NCBI GenBank assembly: GCA_963781665.1
Contig: CAWAGA010000002.1
Location: forward strand, 3,472,001 to 3,536,000
Direction: 5' to 3'
DNA from: JAJYIW01 sp963781665
GTDB lineage: Bacteria; Chloroflexota; Anaerolineae; Anaerolineales; Anaerolineaceae
DNA length: 64,000 nt
A model generated the notes under the pieces. The model had not been told where the DNA came from. It made no database searches and saw only the letters and a list, made by a program, of their open reading frames with translations. Positions 57,351 through 64,000 of the stretch are shown here, in pieces. The translations under genes and the position numbers were made by a program. Positions within the stretch are counted from its first letter, which is position 1. Each line of letters starts with the position of its first letter.

Positions 57351-58470
57351 CTCTATCCTGATTCTTCGATCCAACCCCATCGCACCTGACCCACGGGTCG
57401 AAAAGATCGCTAAAACACTGATTTCCGATAGTTATGCGGTTTGCGTCCTTGGTTGGGACCGGACGGGTTTGTTTTCCGAAGAAGAAAAATCTTTGGGTTT
57501 TCAAATCAAAAGGCTGCCGATCAAAGCGGGATTTGGAAGGGGGCTGGGTAATTTACCACAGCTGCTCCGCTGGCAAATTGGATTATTTAGCTGGTTAACC
57601 CGCAACCATAAATCCTTAAAGTTCATCCACGCTTGTGATTTCGATACGATCTTACCGGCATTGTTATGTAAACTGCTATGGCAAAAAAAGGTGGTGTACG
57701 ATATCTTCGATTTTTACGCAGACCACCTGCGGAAGACCCCTGGGTTGATCAAGAGAATGATCCGGATCGTTGACTGTTGGGCAATCAACCACGCGGATGC
57801 AGTGATTATCGTTGATGATTGCCGCCGTGGCCAAATTTCTGGGACTCAGCCAAAATATTTGGAGGTGATCTATAACAGCCCGGAGGAAATTCATGATTTT
57901 ACGGGGACACCAACCTTTGTAGAAGACTGCGAAGTTAATTTGCACCTCGCCTACACCGGCCTTCTCCAAGTCGAGCGGGGATTATTTGAAATTTTGGACG
58001 TTCTTACACGGCACGCAGATTGGTTGCTCGACCTGGCCGGGTTTGGAGGTGACGAAAATGCTATCATCAAAAGGATCGAAAATATGCCAAATATTATCTG
58101 GCATGGCAGGATTCCTTACGATCAAGCATTACAACTTAGCTACGCCAGCGACGCCTTATTTGCGACTTACGACCCTCGAATTCCCAATCATCGATATGCA
58201 AGTCCCAATAAAGTTTTCGAAGCAATGATGCTAGGACGCCCCATCCTCGTTGCACGTTCGACAAATATGGACGAGATTATTACCAATGCAAATTGTGGAA
58301 TCGTGGTCGAATATGGTAATATACCAGAATTAGAGACTGCTCTAAAAAAGTTGGCTTCTGATCATGAACTCAGGGCTCGATTGGGGAAGAACGGCCGAAT
58401 GGCCTATGAGAATAGATATAGTTGGCGAATTATGCAAGAACGGCTTCTCAATTTATACCGCCAAATCTGA
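57343..58470 (+). CDS. GT4 glycosyltransferase
   Basis: A 375-aa GT-B transferase. N-terminal ILILRSNPIAPDPRVEKIA, a middle VVYDIFDFYADHL, and the C-terminal nucleotide-sugar part HLAYTGLLQVERGL, LFATYDPRIPNHRYASPNKVFEAMM with an EX7E-like ending. ATG 57343 overlaps the previous gene's stop by eight bases, so translation is coupled and the two proteins probably act on one chain. No membrane segment. Confidence 0.85.
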   Translation: MTNSILILRSNPIAPDPRVEKIAKTLISDSYAVCVLGWDRTGLFSEEEKSLGFQIKRLPIKAGFGRGLGNLPQLLRWQIGLFSWLTRNHKSLKFIHACDFDTILPALLCKLLWQKKVVYDIFDFYADHLRKTPGLIKRMIRIVDCWAINHADAVIIVDDCRRGQISGTQPKYLEVIYNSPEEIHDFTGTPTFVEDCEVNLHLAYTGLLQVERGLFEILDVLTRHADWLLDLAGFGGDENAIIKRIENMPNIIWHGRIPYDQALQLSYASDALFATYDPRIPNHRYASPNKVFEAMMLGRPILVARSTNMDEIITNANCGIVVEYGNIPELETALKKLASDHELRARLGKNGRMAYENRYSWRIMQERLLNLYRQI

Positions 58471-58537
58471 TATGGTGGGTTATTTGTCTATATGGTCGGG
58501 CAAGTGTACAAATTAGGTATTTTGGGGGGAGCACAAA

Positions 58538-59680
58538 ATGAGCCTACAGATCATAAAAGGTAAGAAATTGCTCCTGGTTGCAAACACGGACTGGTATCTT
58601 TACAACTTCCGGCTTTCTTTAGCGCGGTTCTTGCAAATCAAAGGTGCCGAAGTGGTCATGGTTTCACCCCAAGGCCGGTTCGCACCAGCGTTGGAGGCGA
58701 GCGGTTTCCGCTGGTTAAATTGGCGGGTGGGGCGGTCGACGGTTGCTCCATGGCTCGAAGGTTATGCCTTCTGGCAACTGGCAGCTATCTATCGCACAGA
58801 AAAACCGGATCTGGTCCATCACTTCACGGTCAAACCGGTGCTCTACGGTAGTTTGGCCGCAAAATTGGCAGGTATTCCAACTGTGGTGAATTCAATCACT
58901 GGCCTTGGATATATCTTCGAAGGAAAGGAGGCCAAGGCGAACCTGGTAAAGCCAATTGCCCGCACCTTGTACAGAATGGCGTTGGGATGGACCCAATGTG
59001 AAGCAATTTTCGAGAATGAATTCAATCAAGCTTACTTCATCCAGAACCATTTTTCTACTCCTGAAAGAAGCCATCTCATCGAAAGTGTGGGGATTGAGGT
59101 GAGCTATTTTATACCTTCGCCTGAACCCGAAGGTACCCCAGTTATAGTCCTGCCATCCCGGATGTTGTGGGATAAGGGGGTGGGGGTACTGGTAGAAGCT
59201 GCCCGAATATTAAAACAAAGAACGAAAGTACGCGTAGCTTTGGTTGGCGAAACTGACCCGGGAAACCCGTCTACCATACCTCAGGCAGTAATTGACCAAT
59301 GGGTAGCTGAAGGTGTGGTTGAATGGTGGGGATGGCAAGCCGATATGAGGGAAGTATTCGCAAAATGCCATATCGTTACGCTGCCATCAAAACATGAGGG
59401 ATCAGCAACCGGCCTGCTCGAGGCAGCATCCTGTGGACGACCATTGGTAGCCACTGATATTCCCGGCTGCCGCCCATTCGTCCACGAAGGCGAAAATGGG
59501 CTGTTGGTTCCGGTCAACGATCCACCAGCCCTGGCAGCAGCTCTAGAGCAGTTGGTCCTAAACCCCATTCTGCGTCGAAGAATGGGGAACGCCGGACGTA
59601 AGTTAGTGATCGAAAACTATACAGACGAGCAAATCAACCAGGCCACTTTTGATGTTTATGAAAAAGGTTTTCGAAAGTAA
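58538..59680 (+). CDS. GT4 glycosyltransferase (PglA-like)
   Basis: A 380-aa GT-B transferase starting at ATG 58538 with GGGGGAG seven bases before. Motifs: LLLVANTDWYLYNFRLSLA, KPDLVHHFTVKPVLYG, GIPTVVNSITGLGYIFEG, LPSRMLWDKGVGVLVEAA, and LPSKHEGSATGLLEAASCGRPL. The HFTxKPxIYG and NxITGLGY segments are typical of the PglA/WbpH-type group that adds GalNAc or similar sugars to lipid-linked acceptors. Separated from the preceding GT4 by 67 bases, with codon use more GC-rich than the 36-47 kb segment. Confidence 0.88.
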   Translation: MSLQIIKGKKLLLVANTDWYLYNFRLSLARFLQIKGAEVVMVSPQGRFAPALEASGFRWLNWRVGRSTVAPWLEGYAFWQLAAIYRTEKPDLVHHFTVKPVLYGSLAAKLAGIPTVVNSITGLGYIFEGKEAKANLVKPIARTLYRMALGWTQCEAIFENEFNQAYFIQNHFSTPERSHLIESVGIEVSYFIPSPEPEGTPVIVLPSRMLWDKGVGVLVEAARILKQRTKVRVALVGETDPGNPSTIPQAVIDQWVAEGVVEWWGWQADMREVFAKCHIVTLPSKHEGSATGLLEAASCGRPLVATDIPGCRPFVHEGENGLLVPVNDPPALAAALEQLVLNPILRRRMGNAGRKLVIENYTDEQINQATFDVYEKGFRK

Positions 59681-59764
59681 AATCTTGAGATCCGAAAACA
59701 AGGCGTTTGGAATAGAGAATAAGCTCGAAAATCTTCCTTCACGCAAACACCAGAGGAGTATTGA

Positions 59765-62419
59765 ATGTTGAATATATCGATACCGAATGATCGTCCATTA
59801 TTATCTGTTTCTGCAATCACCCTCGAACATTATCGCGAAACACTTGGCATTGGAACCGCACGCCCCCGCATTTCCTGGACAATCGAAACACAGAAGGAAA
59901 ATTGGAGCCAGGTAGCATTTGCTATTGAGGTTTACGATCCTGTGGGCCATTTACTTGGACAGACCGGGAGGGTCGAATCGAGTGAGTCGGTGCTTCTTCC
60001 CTGGCCATTCGAGCCACTTTCGTCTCGCTCTCAAGTAAGTTTACGGGTCAAAGTATGGGGAAGTTATGGCGACGAATCAAATTGGAGCGACCCAACCTCA
60101 GTCGAAGCTGGTTTGCTGGCTAAGGATGAATGGACCGCCCGATTTATCACCCCAGATTGGGAGGAAGATAGCATTTCTGCTAAACCTGGAGCGTTACTGC
60201 GTAAGGATTTTGACCTTCCGTCCAATCCGATCAAGGCACGGTTATACATCACCGCCTTAGGCTTGTATGAGGCTCGCATTAACAGCACCGTTGTTGGCGA
60301 TCAAATTATGGCACCGGGATGGACAAGCTACGACAGCATCCTCTATTACCAGACCTATGATGTGACCAAAATGATAAGCAAGGGGCGGAATGCCCTGGGG
60401 ATCATGCTTGGAGATGGCTGGTACCGAAGCCGCCTGGCCCGCAGCAGTAAATGGTACAACCTTTTCGAAAACCGGCTGGCAGCCCTGGTCCAGCTTGAGG
60501 TCCAATATGAAGATGGGTCAATTGACATCATTGCCAGTGATGAGTCCTGGCGGGCTGTGCAAGGACCGGTCCTGGCTAGCGATATTTATGACGGCGAAAC
60601 CTACGATGCGCGCCTGGAACGTCCTGGTTGGTCTCAGTCCGGTTACAACGATCAGGATTGGCTAAAAGTTCGCATCCTCGAGAAAAATCCCCTGACAGAA
60701 GACCAGGTCAACCTGATAGCTCCACCCGGTCCGCCAGTACGGAGGATCGAAACCGTCGAACCGGTGAATATTCAGACCTCGCCTTCGGGCCAAACAATCC
60801 TAGATTTTGGCCAGAACCTTGTTGGCAGGCTGCGGTTCACCGTCCACGGAGACGCCGGCCAAACGATCACCCTGCGCCACGCTGAAGTTCTTCAAGATGG
60901 CGAATTGTGCCTACGCACACTGCGTTCGGCTAAAGTAACCGACAGGTATATCTTAAAGGGTGGCAAGAGCGAAACTTGGGAACCCTATTTTACATTCCAC
61001 GGGTTCCGCTACGCAGAGGTCACAGGATGGCCTGGCGAGCTGAGCAAAAGCGACGTCCAGGCAGTTGTTTGCCATTCAGATATGGAACGTACAGGCTGGT
61101 TTGAATGCTCTCACCCTCTGATCAACCGGTTGCATGAAAATGCCGTCTGGAGTATGCGCGGCAATACGCTCAGCGTGCCAACGGATTGTCCCCAGCGCGA
61201 CGAACGCATGGGTTGGACCGGCGATATCGAGGTGTTTTCACCGACTGCTTCTTTTATATACGATTGCTCTGGATTTCTAACATCATGGCTGGCCAATCTA
61301 GCCGCAGACCAATCGGAATCGGGTTTTGTGCCCTGGGTTATCCCGGATGCCTGGGCAAACAACAACCAACCAGCGGCGGCCTGGGGTGATGCGGCTGTGA
61401 TCATTCCTTGGGTGCTTTACCAACGTTTTGGCGACAAGAAGATTCTGGCCGACCAATACGACAGCATGTGCGCCTGGGTCAATTTGATCAAACGAACAGC
61501 AGGTGAGAGCTATTTATGGGATACGGGATTCCAGTTTGGCGATTGGGTAGACCCGGCCGCTCCCCCTGATGATCCGGGCGCGGCTCGCACCCCCGGTTTT
61601 ATCGTCGCCACCGCATACTTTGCCCACTCTGCTCATTTACTCGGGAGGGCTGCTGAGCTACTCAGGAAAAATGAGGACGCAAAAATTTACCTCGGTCTTG
61701 CCAACCAGGTAAGAGCAGCATTCAATTCAGAATATGTCACACCAAAAGGTCGTGTTCTCAGTGATTCAGCCACCGCATATGCGCTGGCACTGCAGTTTAT
61801 GTTGCTCCCAGGCGAGACCCAACGCCAACATGCTGGTCAGCGCCTGGTTGAACTGGTGAAGGAGAATAAATACCGGATCACTACTGGCTTTGTCGGTACA
61901 CCGCTGATATGTGATGCTTTAGCCGGTGTCGGTGAGTATGATACCGCCTTCAGATTGTTAACCCAGGAAGAGTGCCCGTCCTGGCTCTATCCTGTTACTA
62001 TGGGGGCTACGACGATCTGGGAGCGGTGGGACAGCTTGCTTCCGGATGGGACGGTAAACCCGGGTGAAATGACGTCATTCAACCATTATGCGCTCGGTGC
62101 TGTAGCAGATTGGCTGCATCGGACTGTGGCAGGGTTAGCACCGGCTGCTCCCGGATACCGGCGTTTGAAATTCAAGCCGGTCATCGGCGGTGGGCTAACC
62201 AATGCCCGGGCGCAGCACAAAACGCCATATGGAATGGCAGCAACTTCGTGGGCGATAAATGACGGTCAGATTGAGGTAGAGGTGAAGGTCCCGGCGAATA
62301 CTACGGCTGAGATTATCTTACCCGGGAAGGAATCAGAGCCGGTTGAGAAAGGATCAGGGACATATCGATGGAAGTATCCGTTTCCCCACCTTGACCTTAT
62401 CTCACAAGAAGAGACTTAG
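59765..62419 (+). CDS. GH78 alpha-L-rhamnosidase
   Basis: An 884-aa multi-domain glycosidase: N-terminal beta domains (Bac_rhamnosid_N type, APRISWTI...; EAGLLAKDEW; then EARINSTVVGDQIMAPGW), an (alpha/alpha)6 catalytic domain (about 440-790) and C-terminal beta sandwich. Catalytic motif DCPQRDERMGWTGD at residues 474-487, with Glu480 the probable general acid. TSFNHYALGAVADWLH is the typical late Glu/His-containing segment. No signal peptide, so cytoplasmic action on imported rhamnosides is likely. ATG 59765 has GAGGAG six bases before. The next gene (convergent) makes dTDP-rhamnose, so rhamnose is a common thread. Confidence 0.92.
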   Translation: MLNISIPNDRPLLSVSAITLEHYRETLGIGTARPRISWTIETQKENWSQVAFAIEVYDPVGHLLGQTGRVESSESVLLPWPFEPLSSRSQVSLRVKVWGSYGDESNWSDPTSVEAGLLAKDEWTARFITPDWEEDSISAKPGALLRKDFDLPSNPIKARLYITALGLYEARINSTVVGDQIMAPGWTSYDSILYYQTYDVTKMISKGRNALGIMLGDGWYRSRLARSSKWYNLFENRLAALVQLEVQYEDGSIDIIASDESWRAVQGPVLASDIYDGETYDARLERPGWSQSGYNDQDWLKVRILEKNPLTEDQVNLIAPPGPPVRRIETVEPVNIQTSPSGQTILDFGQNLVGRLRFTVHGDAGQTITLRHAEVLQDGELCLRTLRSAKVTDRYILKGGKSETWEPYFTFHGFRYAEVTGWPGELSKSDVQAVVCHSDMERTGWFECSHPLINRLHENAVWSMRGNTLSVPTDCPQRDERMGWTGDIEVFSPTASFIYDCSGFLTSWLANLAADQSESGFVPWVIPDAWANNNQPAAAWGDAAVIIPWVLYQRFGDKKILADQYDSMCAWVNLIKRTAGESYLWDTGFQFGDWVDPAAPPDDPGAARTPGFIVATAYFAHSAHLLGRAAELLRKNEDAKIYLGLANQVRAAFNSEYVTPKGRVLSDSATAYALALQFMLLPGETQRQHAGQRLVELVKENKYRITTGFVGTPLICDALAGVGEYDTAFRLLTQEECPSWLYPVTMGATTIWERWDSLLPDGTVNPGEMTSFNHYALGAVADWLHRTVAGLAPAAPGYRRLKFKPVIGGGLTNARAQHKTPYGMAATSWAINDGQIEVEVKVPANTTAEIILPGKESEPVEKGSGTYRWKYPFPHLDLISQEET

Positions 62420-62473
62420 CAAACAACTTTTATAGCATTCGATCGAGCCATTAACTGAAGTAGAAACTCTTAT

Positions 62474-62502
62474 CTAACCCTCTCACATTGGGGGAGGGTT
62501 AG
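62474..62502. repeat. REP-like hairpin repeat A
   Basis: CTAACCCTCTC ... GGGAGGGTTAG, an 11-bp stem with one mismatch and a loop containing ACATT. Lies between convergent genes and shares CCCTCTC-ATTGGG-GAGGG with repeat B at 62561. May serve as a bidirectional terminator. Confidence 0.5.
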
Positions 62503-62560
62503 AAGGCCATTTTCTTTGCCTTCCGCCGTGATGCTTGATGAAGTGGAAGCCCCCATTCTA

Positions 62561-62581
62561 CCCTCTCCAATTGGGAGAGGG
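62561..62581. repeat. REP-like hairpin repeat B
   Basis: CCCTCTCC, loop AATTG, GGAGAGGG: a perfect 8-bp stem. Same family as repeat A 59 bases away. Its right end lies 4 bases from the RmlD stop codon. Confidence 0.5.
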
Positions 62582-62585
62582 AAAA

Positions 62586-63465
62586 TCAGGGCTGGAGGGC
62601 TAGCTCGAGGGAGGATTGCCAGGTGGGGAGGGTGAAGTGGAATGTTTGTTTGAATTTGCCGCAATCCAGGGCAGAGAAGAGCGGACGTTGTGCCAGTGTT
62701 GGAAAATCGACGGTAAGGGCAGGTTTTATATCACGGACGATTTGTTCGGATTTTTGGGGATCATTCTTGATGATTTCAATCGCCCAATCAAGGCGGCTGG
62801 CGGCACCCTCTCCGGCGGCATGGTAAAGACCCTTATGCTCGTCTATCCAATCCGGTAAATTGCCACGACCGGCTGCAATGATTTGCGACGTCACCTCAGC
62901 CAGGGCGCGAGCCCAGGTGGGGCTACCAACCTGGTCGGTTACGACCTGCATCACCGGTTTTTGGCGGGCCGATTCCAGCACTTTAACAACAAAGCCTCCC
63001 TGGCGTAAGCTGTAAACCCAACTGGTGCGTAAAACCAGATAGATTCCACCTACCTGTTGAATAGCCTTCTCCCCGTCGAGCTTGGTCTGTCCGTAGATAT
63101 TCAACGGTATAGGCTTATCATTTTCGTCGTAAACAGATCCTTTGTGCCCATCGAAAACGTAATCCGTTGAGTAATGAATGAAGGGGATATTCCTTTTCCG
63201 AGCAATCTCGGCTAAAACACCAGGGGTAGTGGCATTGACCAACCGCGCGATCTCAGGCTGTCCTTCGGCTCGATCTACCGCGGTATAAGCGGCGGCATTG
63301 ACGATGAGGTCGGGATTGTTGTCGTTGACGATTGGCTTTAAGGATTTCTGGCTTTGTAAAGTCCACCTCCGGAAAGTCAATACAGGTTACTTCTCCCAGG
63401 GTCGATAGGCTGCGCCGCAGCTCCCATCCGAGTTGACCAACTTTGCCAAATAATAGTATTTTCAT
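62586..63465 (-). CDS. rfbD: dTDP-4-dehydrorhamnose reductase, frame-broken
   Basis: RmlD, the last step of dTDP-L-rhamnose synthesis (NADPH-dependent). ATG 63465 has GAGGG before it. The N-terminal NAD loop FGKVGQLGWEL (residues 6-16) and EVDFTKPEIL sit in the first frame; removing one base of TTT 63337-63339 (AAA on the coding strand) joins to IVNDNNPDLIVNAAAYTAVD. The rest has STDYVFDG and the catalytic YGQTKLDGE (Tyr-x3-Lys). Corrected length 292 aa is normal. rmlA, rmlB and rmlC are not in view. The gene implies that rhamnose is part of the surface glycan made by the neighbouring transferases. Confidence 0.88.
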
Positions 63466-63580
63466 CTTACCCTCAATTGTCCATATTTTACCTGAATAAT
63501 GCTAACTCGGGATGACCGGTTTACCAGACTAAATAGTACTCTTCGTAAAAATTAAACAAGTTGTTGTATGATTAGGTGCG

Positions 63581-64000
63581 ATGTTCGAGCGAATATTTAA
63601 CACCGAGAGAAGCCACCGGCCTCTTTTCACCTGGGGCGATTTTATTGTCCTGGCTGGGATCGGCGGGCTGCTGTATCTGGGCGCCCGTCTGGCTTTAAAC
63701 GCGCCTGAAATCATCAATGGTCCGCAGATTTCATTAGCGCCATCTGCATTGCCCTGGTATACCGTCCTATCCATGGGGCGGATGTTAGCCGCTTATTTGC
63801 TGTCGCTGGTGTTTGCGCTCGTCTACGGCCGATGGGCTGCGTATAACCATAGAGCTGAGCAAATCTTAATCCCGCTGCTAGACGTTCTGCAGAGCGTCCC
63901 GATCCTATCTTTCCTGCCGATTATCCTGCTTTCGTTGAGCGCTATCTTTCCAGAGGGAATCGCAGCCGAACTGGCATCGATTTTGTTGATTTTTACCAGC
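63581..64000 (+). CDS. ABC transporter permease, NitT/TauT-like (partial, runs off window)
   Basis: Starts at ATG 63581 with AGGTG upstream; 140 residues are visible and the frame is open to the end. A first helix (DFIVLAGIGGLLYLGARLAL), an outer loop (PEIINGPQISLAPSALPWY), then helices with MGRMLAAYLLSLVFALVYG, IPLLDVLQSVPILSFLPII. LDVLQSVPILSFLP resembles the permease coupling region of nitrate/sulfonate/bicarbonate-type importers (BPD_transp_1). Partners and substrate lie outside the window. Confidence 0.75.
   Translation, partial: MFERIFNTERSHRPLFTWGDFIVLAGIGGLLYLGARLALNAPEIINGPQISLAPSALPWYTVLSMGRMLAAYLLSLVFALVYGRWAAYNHRAEQILIPLLDVLQSVPILSFLPIILLSLSAIFPEGIAAELASILLIFTS

Overview
The window looks like a chromosomal segment of a member of the Chloroflexota, probably class Anaerolineae. 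This is inferred from gene style: a response-regulator/CpaE-like fusion, secreted proteins with a YLPL-type motif, a polytopic GT-C tail typical of that group, and GH4/GH36/GH78 sugar genes. There is no rRNA, tRNA or other strong phylogenetic marker, so the assignment is moderate.

Layout. 0-4.8 kb: end of a small membrane protein, an acidic hypothetical, a membrane PAS-GGDEF-like protein, a SIS-domain sugar-phosphate enzyme broken by an in-frame TAG, an alpha-toroid protein and a small lipoprotein. 4.9-13.2 kb: minus-strand operon with a hybrid histidine kinase (REC, REC, HPt), a REC-CpaE-like ATPase, a secreted lytic-transglycosylase-like protein and a long acidic membrane protein with a sortase-like tail. 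13.3-17.8 kb: BadF-type sugar kinase, GH4 6-phospho-glycosidase and a secreted subtilase. 18-25.6 kb: plus-strand block of SDR, an unrecognised 512-aa protein, Gfo/Idh/MocA and luciferase-like oxidoreductases, GH36 alpha-galactosidase and an ICMT-like methyltransferase, then a PAP2 phosphatase on the other strand. 25.8-32 kb: DUF6020-like membrane protein, GT2-GT4 protein and a secreted arylsulfotransferase-like protein. 32.1-35.7 kb: decayed zone with a GT-C pseudogene, an IS110 element (transposase broken by TAG, candidate bridge RNA upstream) and an IS256 transposase pseudogene carrying three copies of a ~28-bp palindromic element. 36-58.5 kb: AT-richer polysaccharide locus with an ABC-2 exporter (permease plus ATPase) and very large multimodular glycosyltransferase and FkbM methyltransferase proteins, GT-C membrane proteins and a GH26-like secreted protein. 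58.5-64 kb: another GT4, GH78 alpha-L-rhamnosidase, dTDP-4-dehydrorhamnose reductase (RmlD) and the start of an ABC permease.

Function. The right half builds and exports a surface polysaccharide: multi-domain transferases assemble it, FkbM domains probably O-methylate it, the ABC-2 pair exports it, and RmlD implies dTDP-rhamnose supply. GH78, GH36, GH4, the sugar kinase and the SIS enzyme point to turnover of rhamnose-, galactose- and amino-sugar-containing glycans. The left operon looks like envelope or cell-surface signalling.

A striking global feature is twelve single-base reading-frame breaks in otherwise intact genes. Eleven are one extra base in a short run (mostly 2-4 A/T) and one is a missing base. 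Removing the extra base restores full-length family proteins in each case, so consensus error in the assembly is the first explanation to test. In the feature list such genes are given in their reconstructed extent.
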